DNA of 49,387 bases. Origin: Leeuwenhoekiella parthenopeia (lineage in GTDB: Bacteria; Bacteroidota; Bacteroidia; Flavobacteriales; Flavobacteriaceae). The position numbers and the translations under genes are program-made. The notes beneath the pieces are model-generated. The model did no database searches. It was not told the origin of the DNA and saw only the letters and a program-made list of their open reading frames with translations. Shown one piece after another: positions 1-8,170 of this stretch. Positions within the stretch are counted from its first letter, which is position 1. Every line of letters starts with the position of its first letter. The stretch is from contig NZ_JAJGMW010000030.1 of the NCBI RefSeq assembly GCF_020782115.1, forward strand, positions 1 through 49,387. The letters run 5' to 3'.

Positions 1-63
1 CTCTTTGAGAGCTTCTAAAACCACTTTGGTCTTGAACTTGGGTGTGAATTTTCTTCGTGTCAT
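1..63 (-). CDS. IS3-family transposase OrfA (partial, N-terminal 21 residues)
   Basis: Reading the minus strand from position 63 gives MTRRKFTPKFKTKVVLEALK followed by E, then the window ends. This is the typical start of the OrfA (IS3/IS150 type, Tnp_1 helix-turn-helix) protein, which recognises the IS ends and is usually joined to the DDE catalytic OrfB by programmed frameshifting. Only the N-terminus is present here, so function of the copy cannot be judged. Confidence 0.75.
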   Translation of the reverse strand, partial: MTRRKFTPKFKTKVVLEALKE

Positions 64-127
64 AAAACAGTAAATTTAAAGTTATTTTGGAACTTAAATT
101 ACTGTCCTAATTTTTGGGGGATGCTCA
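1..127 (-). mobile_element. IS3-family insertion sequence, 5' end only
   Basis: On the minus strand the stretch carries the start of an IS3-type transposase gene behind a terminus that reads TGAGCATCCCCCAAAAATTA. This resembles IS3/IS150-group ends, which start with TG and contain a C-run followed by A-run and GGACA (seen here just inside as AGGACAGT). The element continues beyond the left edge of the window, so its other end and any target duplication cannot be seen. The exact boundary near 127 is inferred from the terminal TG. Confidence 0.7.
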
Positions 128-383
128 TTATGAAGGCAACGAGGTTATTGCCAGTGTAACAACTCAATCTTCAGAGTTTTCCCAACTCACTTACGCCCTC
201 CCCATTCATTATTTTCTGGATCAAAAGCGCTCGGCAACCAATGGTGACAATTGGTATTTAACACTTACCGGTACAGAACAGTCCCAATCGGTAAACCGGT
301 ATGGCCTGTTTGGTCAGGACTCTTCAAATGATAACCTAAGATTACAAATTCAACTTATTTATGCAGTATATGACCAAGACTAA
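128..383 (+). pseudogene. C-terminal remnant of a surface protein (DUF4270-like), cut by IS3
   Basis: An open frame enters directly from the IS end and encodes about 85 residues ending in LQIQLIYAVYDQD. There is no start codon outside the IS sequence. The pattern of the tail (a hydrophobic helix-like segment, a long GDNWYLTL strand, NRYGLFGQ, then a closing beta strand LRLQIQLIY) resembles the C-terminus of DUF4270 lipoproteins of Bacteroidota, but this assignment is tentative. The frame overlaps the start of the next gene by about 23 bp, which suggests the intact ancestor was co-transcribed with the outer-membrane gene. I infer that the IS insertion removed the N-terminal part including the signal peptide. 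Confidence 0.5.
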
Positions 384-1599
384 AGCACTATTGTACGGTT
401 TATTTTTACTCACAGTAGTCAGGCTAAGCGCACAGAGCAACGCCTTGTCAGACTCTCCTTATTCGGTATTTGGAATAGGTATTCCCAATGCATTTAGTAC
501 CGGTAAAACCAATGCATTGGGAGGAGCGGGCATCGCTCTAAAGTCAGATAATTCACTTAATGCACTCAATCCGGCATCTTTGGGAGCAATGCCTGTCAAA
601 CATTTTTTCTTTGATATTGGCTATACTTCACAGTACACGAGTTTGAGTCAGGGCTCCCGCAATGGAACCCAAAGCATTTCGAGCTTTTCAAATCTGGCGA
701 TGGCATTTCCGGTAACCAAAGAATCTGCTGTGAGTCTGATCCTGGCTCCGTACAGTAAAGTGGCCTATAATCTTAGCGGTGTTACCACTAGTATCGAGGG
801 GTCTACATCCTTTTATACCTCAGATGTGGAAGCAAACGGCGGCGTTAACAGTCTCGATTTAAATTACGGCTATAGTTTTTGGGATAAACTGCGCCTTGGA
901 GTTACAGGGACCTATTATTTCGGTAAAACAGAACAGACTACCTATAACGATATTTTGGGTTACTCATTAGACATACAGGAAGAAAGCCGCTATACGGGCT
1001 ATCGCCTGGGTGCTGGTCTGCAGTTTGATTTAAATCAAAATATCTCCCTTGGTTCTACTCTAAAACTACCTGCTACGCTCGAAACAAACCAAAAAAGTAT
1101 TATATCTCAGGATTATGATGATGATATAACCGAGGAAACCAGTCTTGATAATTTTGATTTGCCTCTGGAAATAGGCTTTGGTCTCGAGTTTAAATTCGGT
1201 GAAAACTATGCATTCTATACCGATTACATCCGCAAGTCCTGGTCAAATACCCAACAGGCCGATGCCCTGGATTATTATAAGGATCAGGAAGAATTTAAAG
1301 CAGGTATTACCTTTACACCACATCCGGGAGGACTTTATTACTGGCAAAATATTGAATACCGCGCCGGAATAAATTACGATACCGGCTACCTAACTATTGC
1401 AGGAAAAGATATTGATCAATATTCCCTAAGTCTGGGGCTGGGTTTACCCGTAAGCCGTAGCGGTTCAAAACTGAATTTAATGTACTCTTATGGTCAAAAC
1501 GGAACACGTTCTAACAATCTCGTATTTGAAAAAATACACAGCCTTTCTATTAATTTCAGTTTAGACGGGATTTGGTTTGTAAAGTCTAAGTACAATTAA
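361..1599 (+). CDS. Outer-membrane beta-barrel protein (FadL/porin-like, unknown substrate)
   Basis: A 412-residue protein with an N-terminal signal peptide (LLYGLFLLTVVRLSAQ) and many alternating aromatic strands ending in a typical barrel terminus (SLSINFSLDGIWF). The segment after the signal peptide (SPYSVFGIGIPN, then TNALGGAGIALKSDNSLNALNPASLG) is the pattern of Bacteroidota outer-membrane proteins related to the FadL/OmpP1 transport family. A second ATG at 370 gives a cleaner lysine-led signal peptide (MTKTKALLYG) and may be the true start. The upstream gene is disrupted by an IS element, so its original promoter may be lost. Substrate is unknown. Confidence 0.7.
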   Translation: MQYMTKTKALLYGLFLLTVVRLSAQSNALSDSPYSVFGIGIPNAFSTGKTNALGGAGIALKSDNSLNALNPASLGAMPVKHFFFDIGYTSQYTSLSQGSRNGTQSISSFSNLAMAFPVTKESAVSLILAPYSKVAYNLSGVTTSIEGSTSFYTSDVEANGGVNSLDLNYGYSFWDKLRLGVTGTYYFGKTEQTTYNDILGYSLDIQEESRYTGYRLGAGLQFDLNQNISLGSTLKLPATLETNQKSIISQDYDDDITEETSLDNFDLPLEIGFGLEFKFGENYAFYTDYIRKSWSNTQQADALDYYKDQEEFKAGITFTPHPGGLYYWQNIEYRAGINYDTGYLTIAGKDIDQYSLSLGLGLPVSRSGSKLNLMYSYGQNGTRSNNLVFEKIHSLSINFSLDGIWFVKSKYN

Positions 1600-1854
1600 C
1601 AGGTTAAAAAACAGCTTTTTGATTTATAATAAAATGACAGCAAGAGCTCAGCAGATAGGAAAAGAAAATCAGGAAAGGAAATTTGCTGAGCAACTGGTGA
1701 ACTAGATACCCAACAATTCAGCTTTTCATTTAAGATTGCCAGGTCTTCTTACACCTAAAAGGCTTATTTGATGAACACTTTTCTGTTTTTCAACTTTTAA
1801 TCGAATTGCAGAAGTCTCTTTAACTATTTCCGGTATAATTTAAAAAAACAAAAA
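1600..1854. other. Intergenic region without a convincing gene
   Basis: AT-rich spacer between the barrel gene and the tRNA. It holds one short open frame on the plus strand (about 1634-1705, starting MTARAQQIGKENQERKFAEQ and stopping soon after). That frame is charged and could be a peptide or the relic of a longer gene; I see no further support for it. Confidence 0.4.
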
Positions 1855-1890
1855 AACCTTCAAGTTTAAAACTTGAAGGTTTTCGTTTTT
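1855..1890 (-). terminator. Hairpin terminator downstream of tRNA-Arg (bidirectional form)
   Basis: Arms AACCTTCAAGTTT (1855-1867) and AAACTTGAAGGTT (1869-1881) form a 13-bp stem. On the minus strand it is followed by a run of T, matching the end of the tRNA transcript; on the plus strand TTTTCGTTTTT follows, so it may also end transcription from the barrel gene. Confidence 0.75.
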
Positions 1891-1895
1891 ACAAG

Positions 1896-1969
1896 TGATC
1901 GCGAAGGGATTCGAACCCCTGACCGTCTGCTTAGAAGGCAGATGCTCTATCCAACTGAGCTACGCGACC
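1896..1969 (-). tRNA. tRNA-Arg (anticodon UCU)
   Basis: The minus strand folds as a full cloverleaf. The acceptor stem is GGTCGCG/CGCGATC with one G-T pair, the D-arm contains GCTCAGTTGGATAGAGC, the anticodon stem TCTGC/GCAGA encloses the loop CTTCTAA, and the T-arm contains GGGGTTCGAATCCC. The anticodon TCT reads AGA codons. The discriminator base is A and the 3' CCA is not encoded, as is common in Bacteroidota. Confidence 0.97.
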
Positions 1970-2090
1970 TGTTTTGCGGGTGCAAATATAACGCTTTAGC
2001 CAAAAAGTGAAAGCTATACACCTTAAAAAATGCGCTTTTCATACAAATTAATTGTAATTCTCTGAAATCTAATAATTTACCAAAAATGAA

Positions 2091-2114
2091 AAACCCGCGC
2101 TTGCGCAACGGGCC
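2091..2114 (-). terminator. Hairpin terminator of the small secreted-protein gene
   Basis: On the minus strand GGCCCGTTGCGCAAGCGCGGG is followed by TTTTTC. The G/C stem with a T-run lies about 190 bases past the stop of the gene at 2307-2576, so that gene would have a long 3' untranslated region. Confidence 0.6.
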
Positions 2115-2142
2115 TTTCTCCCAACTTAAACTTTTAACCAAC

Positions 2143-2262
2143 TACGATTTGGGGAAATCGGGTTTTTAATTAGTAGCCAGACTATGATTTGGGGCTTAAA
2201 TCTGCTAATTAAAAAGGTTTAGGGGTATTTTGTTGTAAAGGTATAATCAATATGATTTGGGG
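2143..2262. repeat. Three copies of TAYGATTTGGGG in a 3' untranslated region
   Basis: The 12-base motif occurs at 2143-2154 (TACGATTTGGGG), 2183-2194 and 2251-2262 (both TATGATTTGGGG). The first copy forms the small hairpin CGATTTggggAAATCG. The second sits in the loop of a 9-bp stem made by AATTAGTAG (from about 2168) and CTGCTAATT (to about 2212). The third overlaps AATCA-ATA-TGATT. On the minus-strand transcript the motif reads CCCCAAATCRTA. Function is unknown. Confidence 0.6.
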
Positions 2263-2306
2263 TTTTAAAGTTTAAAGTTTGGGCTTTATTAATGGGGTTA
2301 GAGGCA

Positions 2307-2576
2307 CTAAACGGTCTTAACAGGACTCTTAATTTTAGCTAATTCAAGAGGGATATGTCTATAGATGGTTTCTCCCTTATACTCGCTCTTTTCTAAATCG
2401 TGAAGACGAAGTACGGCTTCCGGTAATTCAACGACAACCTGAGGGGTTTCAATTGGTTTTAGGGTAGAAATTGTTTTGGGAGCAGGTTTCTTCTGGTTTT
2501 CAGAAACCGGATTGGTTTCGGCCTGCATTAAGCACGTCACGAAGAGAGCGCCTAAAAGTGTAATTGATTTTTTCAT
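2307..2576 (-). CDS. Small secreted protein of unknown function
   Basis: An 89-residue protein with a clear signal peptide (MKKSITLLGALFVTCLMQAE, probable cleavage after the MQA triplet). The mature part is proline- and lysine-rich at first (NQKKPAPKTISTLKPIETP) and ends in a short charged segment (LHDLEKSEYKGETIYRHIP). The cysteine in the signal peptide is not in a good lipobox. I do not recognise a family. A promoter candidate lies just upstream (2606-2637), and the transcript appears to end about 190 bases past the stop, spanning the repeated TAYGATTTGGGG motifs. Confidence 0.65.
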   Translation of the reverse strand: MKKSITLLGALFVTCLMQAETNPVSENQKKPAPKTISTLKPIETPQVVVELPEAVLRLHDLEKSEYKGETIYRHIPLELAKIKSPVKTV

Positions 2577-2605
2577 GAACTTGGGGTTGATTTTGTATTA
2601 AGACG

Positions 2606-2637
2606 TAAATATAGATACTTTCATCTATTAAAAACAA
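2606..2637 (-). promoter_or_regulatory. Bacteroidota-type promoter for the small secreted protein
   Basis: On the minus strand TTG (2635-2637) is followed after 21 bases by TATATTTA (2606-2613), one base off the TAnnTTTG -7 consensus of Bacteroidota. The start codon at 2576 lies about 30 bases downstream. Confidence 0.5.
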
Positions 2638-2934
2638 AAATAATCGTTGAAAAACATATGATTTTTAAATTTTAACATTTCCAACTTCTATCACAAGATA
2701 AAAAGTACTTTTTTTCCTACAAATCAAGGTTTTCGAAGCTTATCTTCAACACCATCTTCATAGAGATCCGCCAATCAAAACGATTTAAATTGTAGGTTTT
2801 ATATTACAATATGCTAGAATTCGCAACTCCAAATTGCGCAATGCTTCATCTCCACTTCCGCCTGCAATTCTTTCTAACTTTTCTCACAATTCTTAATCAT
2901 ATACTTACTTTTACAACACCAATCTAAAACAGTA
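2638..2934. other. AT-rich intergenic region between divergent genes
   Basis: About 300 bases between the small secreted-protein gene (minus) and the first channel gene (plus). The only promoter-like element I see for the plus strand is TACTTTTA near 2906, a weak -7 match without a clear TTG partner. No repeat or RNA is evident. Confidence 0.35.
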
Positions 2935-4221
2935 ATGAATCTGGACATTGACCGCTATTTAAGACACTTTACCAGGTATTTAAAAGAATTGGGCGTTTCC
3001 GGGATTTATGCCGAAATGCTATCGGTTTTTTTAAATGGTTTTATTTTTCTGGTTCTGCTGGCCATTCTTGACCGTTTGCTGAAACGCATTATTATTGAAG
3101 CGTTCAAGATTTTTAGCAATAAAACCAAAACCTCATTTGACGATTTTCTGGTACTTACCAATTTTCCGCGCTACATCGCGCACATAATTCCACTGGTTTT
3201 ATTCAACTGGTTTTTCACCCAATTGCTTGACGATTATGAAACCACGCTCTACTGGTTAAACAAACTCCTCAAGATCTATGTCATTCTGCTGGTGGTAAAA
3301 ATCATACGCAGTATTCTGCGCACCACGCGCGATTACTTTCAGACCAAAGAGCAATACCACGATAAGCCACTGCAAAGCTACCTTCAGGTTACCATGCTTT
3401 TTTTATGGGCCCTGGGTATTTTCTTCTTCATTCTGGAGCTTTTTGATCAAAAACCCATTGATTTCATTGTACAGTTGGGAGCCGCTTCGGCAATAATTCT
3501 GCTCATTTTTAAAGACACCATTTTGGGGTTTGTAGCTTCGATACAGGTTTCTATAAACGATATTGTACGCATTGGCGACTGGATTACCTTCAGTAAATAT
3601 GGTGCAGACGGTAATGTGACCGAAATAAACCTGGCTACGGTTAAGGTTCAAAACTGGGACAACACCTACACCACTATCCCCACTTACAGCCTTATTTCAG
3701 ACTCTTTTCAAAACTGGAGGGGAATGCAGGAAAGTGATGGCCGACGCATCAAACGTGCCGTTTACATCAAGCAAAATACGGTGCGCTTCCTTACCGATGA
3801 TGATCTGAAACGTCTGAAGCGCATTCAACTGGTCGCTCCCTATATAGATCATATGCAAAAAGAAGTCCTGCGCACAAACCGCAAACTCGAGGTTGATGAC
3901 AGCCTGCCCATTAATGGTCTTAATCAAACCAATCTGGGTGTTTTTAGAAAGTATATTGACGCATATTTGTATGAAAATCCTGCGATTAACAAAGACCTCT
4001 TCCTCATGGTTCGTCATTTACCGCCTACGGCTCAGGGGATTCCTCTGGAGATATTTTGTTTTAGTAAAGACAAGCGTTGGGAGCATTATGAGCACATTCA
4101 GGCTGATATTTTTGATCATGTAATCGCCGCAGTATCGTATTTTGATCTTGAGATTTTTGAAGAACCCTCTTCTAAAGATATTACCAACTTCTTAACGCAA
4201 AGGCAAATAAAAAACGATTAG
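2935..4221 (+). CDS. ybdG: Mechanosensitive channel of the MscS superfamily, YbdG/MscM type
   Basis: A 428-residue inner-membrane channel that would open under membrane tension to release solutes during hypo-osmotic shock. About five hydrophobic helices occupy residues 25-200, with the pore-lining helix at about 180-203 (LGAASAIILLIFKDTILGFV). The MscS beta domain follows (IGDWITFSKYGADGNVTEIN). What marks the YbdG branch is the C-terminal half: WRGMQESDGRRIKRAVYI at 261-278, then LMVRHLPPTAQGIPLEIFCF and an IQADIFDHVIA helix. Length fits YbdG (about 415 residues). It leads a same-strand group with an EEP-family protein and a second, shorter MscS channel. Confidence 0.88.
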   Translation: MNLDIDRYLRHFTRYLKELGVSGIYAEMLSVFLNGFIFLVLLAILDRLLKRIIIEAFKIFSNKTKTSFDDFLVLTNFPRYIAHIIPLVLFNWFFTQLLDDYETTLYWLNKLLKIYVILLVVKIIRSILRTTRDYFQTKEQYHDKPLQSYLQVTMLFLWALGIFFFILELFDQKPIDFIVQLGAASAIILLIFKDTILGFVASIQVSINDIVRIGDWITFSKYGADGNVTEINLATVKVQNWDNTYTTIPTYSLISDSFQNWRGMQESDGRRIKRAVYIKQNTVRFLTDDDLKRLKRIQLVAPYIDHMQKEVLRTNRKLEVDDSLPINGLNQTNLGVFRKYIDAYLYENPAINKDLFLMVRHLPPTAQGIPLEIFCFSKDKRWEHYEHIQADIFDHVIAAVSYFDLEIFEEPSSKDITNFLTQRQIKND

Positions 4222-4295
4222 GTTGCCGTTAAAATCATTTTTAGATTTTTTAAAAGTGATTAGCATCCTTGACGAAAGGATCAAACAACCAACCT

Positions 4296-5384
4296 ATGAC
4301 CTTTAAAACATTCCTCCAAATCCTTGGCGGTACTGCTATAGTACTTACGCTTTTACCGTTTATAGCTGCCGATTACTGGTGGATTCGTGTTTTTGATTTC
4401 CCACATCTTCAGCTTACGGTATTTACCGCTATAGCCACTCTGGCGTATTTTATGCGCTTTGACATCAAATGGTTCAAAGATTATGTATTTATGACCGTGA
4501 TGATCGCCTGTCTGGTTTTTCAGGTTCTAAAAATTTATCCGTACACCGGTGTTGCTCCTTACGAGGTTCTTGATGCTGAAATTGAAAAACCTGAAGCCCA
4601 GTTGTCTATTTTGGTTGCCAATGTGCTCCAGAAAAATAAAAAATACGACAGCCTGTTACAGGAAGTCAAAGCTAAAAATCCGGATATCCTGGTACTCCTG
4701 GAAGCAGATACTAAATGGCTTAATGCTGTTAACGCTTCTTTAAAAAGCGAATATCCTTATTATGAGGGTGCACCGCTTAGCAATACCTACGGAATGCTCC
4801 TGTATTCTAAACTGCCTCTGCAAAATGCACACGTACATTATCTGGTAGACGATAGCATTCCTTCTATTGATACACGTGTCACGCTAAAATCGGGTGATAC
4901 GGTACAGATATTTGCCATACACCCCACGCCGCCCATGCCACAGCATAACCCACGGTCTACAGACCGGGATGCAGAGATGATGAAAACCGCTTTTAAAAGC
5001 AGGGAGTCTTCCCTACCCGTTTTGGTACTTGGGGATTTTAATGATGTTGCCTGGTCTGAGTCTACTCAATTGTTCAAAGAGGTAAGCGAGTTGCTCGACC
5101 CGAGATTAGGCCGTGGTCTCTACAATACATTTAATGCTAAAAATTGGTTTATGCGCTGGCCACTCGATCATATTTTTGTCTCAGAACACTTTAGAGTTGT
5201 TGAATTAGATCGCGGAGCCAAAATAGGTTCAGATCACTTTCCGGCTTACATAAAATTGAATCTGGAGCCCGGGAACAAGGCCGAACAAACTCCGACTCTA
5301 CCTAATGAAAACCAGCTAAACCGGGCCTACGATATTATTAAAAAAGAAGCCACTCAAAAAGATACCCGTAAAGAAACCAACTAA
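4296..5384 (+). CDS. Membrane-anchored endonuclease/exonuclease/phosphatase (EEP) family protein
   Basis: Three hydrophobic segments at the N-terminus (about residues 5-85) are followed by an EEP domain, a fold of metal-dependent phosphodiesterases acting on nucleic acids, phospholipids or inositol phosphates. Visible motifs are LVANVLQKNKKYDSLLQEVK, DILVLLEADT (metal-binding Glu), LGDFND (Asp/Asn), PLDHIFVS and GSDHFP (catalytic Asp-His). The start at 4296 (MTFKTFLQIL) is preferred over an upstream TTG at 4269 because it begins the first membrane helix region directly. A charged tail of about 35 residues follows the domain. It lies between two MscS channel genes, 12 bases before the second. 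The substrate cannot be told from sequence. Confidence 0.8.
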   Translation: MTFKTFLQILGGTAIVLTLLPFIAADYWWIRVFDFPHLQLTVFTAIATLAYFMRFDIKWFKDYVFMTVMIACLVFQVLKIYPYTGVAPYEVLDAEIEKPEAQLSILVANVLQKNKKYDSLLQEVKAKNPDILVLLEADTKWLNAVNASLKSEYPYYEGAPLSNTYGMLLYSKLPLQNAHVHYLVDDSIPSIDTRVTLKSGDTVQIFAIHPTPPMPQHNPRSTDRDAEMMKTAFKSRESSLPVLVLGDFNDVAWSESTQLFKEVSELLDPRLGRGLYNTFNAKNWFMRWPLDHIFVSEHFRVVELDRGAKIGSDHFPAYIKLNLEPGNKAEQTPTLPNENQLNRAYDIIKKEATQKDTRKETN

Positions 5385-5396
5385 AATCCCTCAGTT

Positions 5397-6323
5397 ATGG
5401 AAGAAACCGCTACGCTATCAGAATCCTTTCAAAATTTTTACAACAGCTTTATCGATCAGTTACCGGGAATAGGTCTGGGTGTGCTCATCATTATTCTGGG
5501 AACCCTTATCGGCGCCTGGGTGGGTAATTTTGCCCGTCAACGCATCTCGCAGCGCACGCAAGACCCACTTATGAGCCGGTTTTTGGGTAAAGCCATTCGC
5601 ATTACTTTCTTTATAATTGCAGTAATGCTGGCACTTAGAGCTGCCGGCCTGGGTGCAATTGCTACCGGTATTCTTACTGCTGCGGGTGCCAGTGCAGTGG
5701 TTTTGGGCTTTGCTTTTAAAGATATAGGCGAAAACTTTATCGCCGGAATTATATTAGCCTTCAACAGACCCTTTAACGTAAACGATACGGTTGAGATTGG
5801 GGATAACTTCGGAAAGGTAAAAGCCTTAGAATTTCGCTATACCAAGCTTAAAATCTTTGACGGAAAAGATGTGTATATCCCAAATAGTGATGTGCTCACA
5901 ACCCCTGTTACCAACTATACCGAAGACGGATTCTTCCGTTGGAATTTTACCATTGGTATTGCCTATGAAGACAATATTGACGGGGCTAAAAAGGTTGTAA
6001 TGGAAGCCTTGCGCCAAGAACCAAATGTTATTGAGGATGAAGAGCACGAGAATTTTGTGATTGAAGATGAGCTCGCAACCAGCACCGTAAATCTGAAAGT
6101 GTTCTTTTGGGTAGATACCAAAGACTTCCGCAGAATGGCGCTTATCACCAAAGGTAGCGTCGTACGCAAGGTCAAAGAAGCCTTAGAAGATAACGGTTTC
6201 TATATGCCGGCAGATATTCAGGAAATCAAGTTGTATGGTGCTGCCAAAGACAGCCCGCTGCGTTTTGAGCAAACAACACAAAGCATCGATAACACTTCAA
6301 ATGCTGATTCTAAAAAATCTTAA
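5397..6323 (+). CDS. mscS: Small-conductance mechanosensitive channel, MscS family
   Basis: A 308-residue channel of classic MscS size. One or two helices (about 22-45 and 65-82) precede the Gly/Ala-rich pore helix at 84-110 (GLGAIATGILTAAGASAVVL). The beta domain follows (FNVNDTVEIGDNFGKVKALE) with the PNSDV signature at 162-166, then a mixed alpha-beta C-terminal domain. It releases solutes on osmotic downshock. It follows the EEP gene by 12 bases and ends convergently with the gluconate permease gene, the two stop codons overlapping. Confidence 0.92.
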   Translation: MEETATLSESFQNFYNSFIDQLPGIGLGVLIIILGTLIGAWVGNFARQRISQRTQDPLMSRFLGKAIRITFFIIAVMLALRAAGLGAIATGILTAAGASAVVLGFAFKDIGENFIAGIILAFNRPFNVNDTVEIGDNFGKVKALEFRYTKLKIFDGKDVYIPNSDVLTTPVTNYTEDGFFRWNFTIGIAYEDNIDGAKKVVMEALRQEPNVIEDEEHENFVIEDELATSTVNLKVFFWVDTKDFRRMALITKGSVVRKVKEALEDNGFYMPADIQEIKLYGAAKDSPLRFEQTTQSIDNTSNADSKKS

Positions 6324-7666
6324 ACCAGAAACCACAAAATAAACGAAACCACAAGACCTACCACCGCAATGAGTGTGGTAAGAACAGACCAGGTTTTAAA
6401 GGTTTGCTTTTCGCTTAAACCCAGATATTGTTTTACAAGCCAGAAGCCGCTGTCATTTACGTGGGAGAAAATTGAAGCCCCCGCTGCAATGGCTACCACC
6501 AGAATGGCCAGCTGCATCTCGCTGTAACTACCGGTTTCTAAAAGTGGAGCGGTGATTCCGGCAGCGGTGATCATCGCTACTGTAGATGAACCCTGCATAA
6601 TCCGAACAACGGCAGCGACCAGAAACCCAAACACCACAGGCGGAAAATAAGCATTAGTCAACGACTCGGCGATCATCGTTCCGGCACCGGTATCGATCAA
6701 TATTTGTTTAAATGCCCCTCCTGCTCCGGTAAGCAAAATGATCACTCCGGCAGGATACAGGGCTTTTGTAGAAACCTGAAGCAATTTTTCACCGGAAACC
6801 TTTCGGCGAATGCCTAAAAAATACCACGCGATCAGGTTGGCCAAAATCAATGCCGTAAACGGGTGCCCAAGCAACTGGGCTGTATAGATCACTCCATCAG
6901 GAATTGACCAGTCTGCGGCCAGTGGACTCGTAAGCACCGTATTGCAAACAATAAGGGCAATTGGTAAAAAGATAATGGCCAGAATGCCCGAAGCCGAAGG
7001 CAGATTTTCGGGCAGATTTGTGCTCTCCTGAGATTCGAAGGGCGCATCGATGTGAATTCGTGCCGAAATAAAACGGGCAAAAAACGGTCCGGCAACAGCC
7101 GCTGCGGGAATGCCCGTTATAAAACCAAAAACGATCACCCAGCCCAGATTAGCCTGCAAAATATCTGCAACAGCAATAGGTCCCGGTGTGGGCGGAATAA
7201 AAGCGTGAGTCACAGCCAGACCGGCCAGTAAAGGCAAAGCGTAAAGCAATAAGGATTTTTTAGTATCGCGCTGTAATGCATAAATCAGCGGGATTAAAAT
7301 GATGAACGCCACGTCAAAAAACACCGGGATCGCGATAAAAAACCCGGCGAGCATAATAGACCAGGGCGCTCTTTTAATGCCAAATTTTGATAAGAGAAAA
7401 TTAGCCAGTTGCTGAGCCCCTCCTGAATGTTCCAGTACCGCGCCAAATAAGGAGCCCAAACCTACAACAGTGGCAACAAAACCCAGCGTACCTCCTACAC
7501 CGGTGGTGATTGCATTTAAAATCGCCTGTGGCTGCATTCCGCTTAAAACGCCCACTGCAATGCAGACAATCAAAAGAGCTAAAAATGCCTGAAGTTTTAA
7601 TCGTAAAATGAGAAAAAGAAGCAGACCAATACCGGCAAAAACTGCAAACAGCAACTGATAATCCAT
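6320..7666 (-). CDS. gntT: Gluconate:H+ symporter, GntP family
   Basis: A 448-residue, about 12-helix inner-membrane permease of the GntP family, the usual size for this group. Recognisable segments include FVATVVGLGSLFGAVLEHSG, PVFFDVAFIILIPL, HAFIPPTPGPIAVADIL and ITAAGITAPLLETG, the last part of the family's conserved C-terminal half. It imports gluconate or a related sugar acid with protons. The gluconokinase gene lies 9 bases upstream on the same strand, so the pair forms a short operon for gluconate use. No GntR- or LacI-type regulator is next to it. Confidence 0.92.
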   Translation of the reverse strand: MDYQLLFAVFAGIGLLLFLILRLKLQAFLALLIVCIAVGVLSGMQPQAILNAITTGVGGTLGFVATVVGLGSLFGAVLEHSGGAQQLANFLLSKFGIKRAPWSIMLAGFFIAIPVFFDVAFIILIPLIYALQRDTKKSLLLYALPLLAGLAVTHAFIPPTPGPIAVADILQANLGWVIVFGFITGIPAAAVAGPFFARFISARIHIDAPFESQESTNLPENLPSASGILAIIFLPIALIVCNTVLTSPLAADWSIPDGVIYTAQLLGHPFTALILANLIAWYFLGIRRKVSGEKLLQVSTKALYPAGVIILLTGAGGAFKQILIDTGAGTMIAESLTNAYFPPVVFGFLVAAVVRIMQGSSTVAMITAAGITAPLLETGSYSEMQLAILVVAIAAGASIFSHVNDSGFWLVKQYLGLSEKQTFKTWSVLTTLIAVVGLVVSFILWFLV

Positions 7667-7675
7667 AAACTGCCC

Positions 7676-8158
7676 TTAAAGTTTTTTTACAATCTCATCA
7701 ACGATAGCTTCCGGGCTGGGCTCAATATACACGTGAATGCCGTAGTCAGGTTCTTCAAGCGTGTCCAGTTGTGATTGCAGCAATTCCGAATTGAAAAAAT
7801 GCCCTTTACGATTGTCTAAACGGGATTTTAATAAATCAAAGGAACCTTCTAAAAAAACCCATTGTGGCGTCACCTTTTGAGAAAGTAACTTGCGATAAGA
7901 CTCCTTAAGCGCCGAACAGGCCAGTACTGCACCAGAGTTTTTACTCCACGCTTCCATCTCCTGAGCCAGGGTTTCAAGCCATGGTTTTCGGTCTGCATCG
8001 TTGAGGGGATTGCCTCCAGCCATCTTATCTACATTAGCCTGCGGATGGTAATCATCAGCGTCTTTAAAGGGAATATCAAGCCGTTCTGCTAATAATTTAC
8101 CAATAGTGCTTTTTCCGCTTCCGGACACACCGAAAACTACTATTACTTTTTCTTTCAT
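7676..8158 (-). CDS. gntK: Gluconokinase
   Basis: A 160-residue P-loop kinase that phosphorylates gluconate to 6-phosphogluconate using ATP. The Walker A motif GVSGSGKST is at residues 10-18, followed by the substrate-side motif FKDADDYHPQANVDKMAGG and by the family's LNDADRKPWLETL and ACSALKESYRKLL. Length and motifs fit the thermoresistant GntK/IdnK family. It is followed 9 bases later by the gluconate permease, supporting the role. Confidence 0.95.
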   Translation of the reverse strand: MKEKVIVVFGVSGSGKSTIGKLLAERLDIPFKDADDYHPQANVDKMAGGNPLNDADRKPWLETLAQEMEAWSKNSGAVLACSALKESYRKLLSQKVTPQWVFLEGSFDLLKSRLDNRKGHFFNSELLQSQLDTLEEPDYGIHVYIEPSPEAIVDEIVKKL

Positions 8159-8170
8159 TTATTTTTTATT

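Noticed and set aside
1634-1705. Short plus-strand peptide gene (MTARAQQIGKENQERKFAEQ and a few more residues)
   Set aside because: Only about 23 codons, no promoter or conservation evidence; noted under the intergenic entry.
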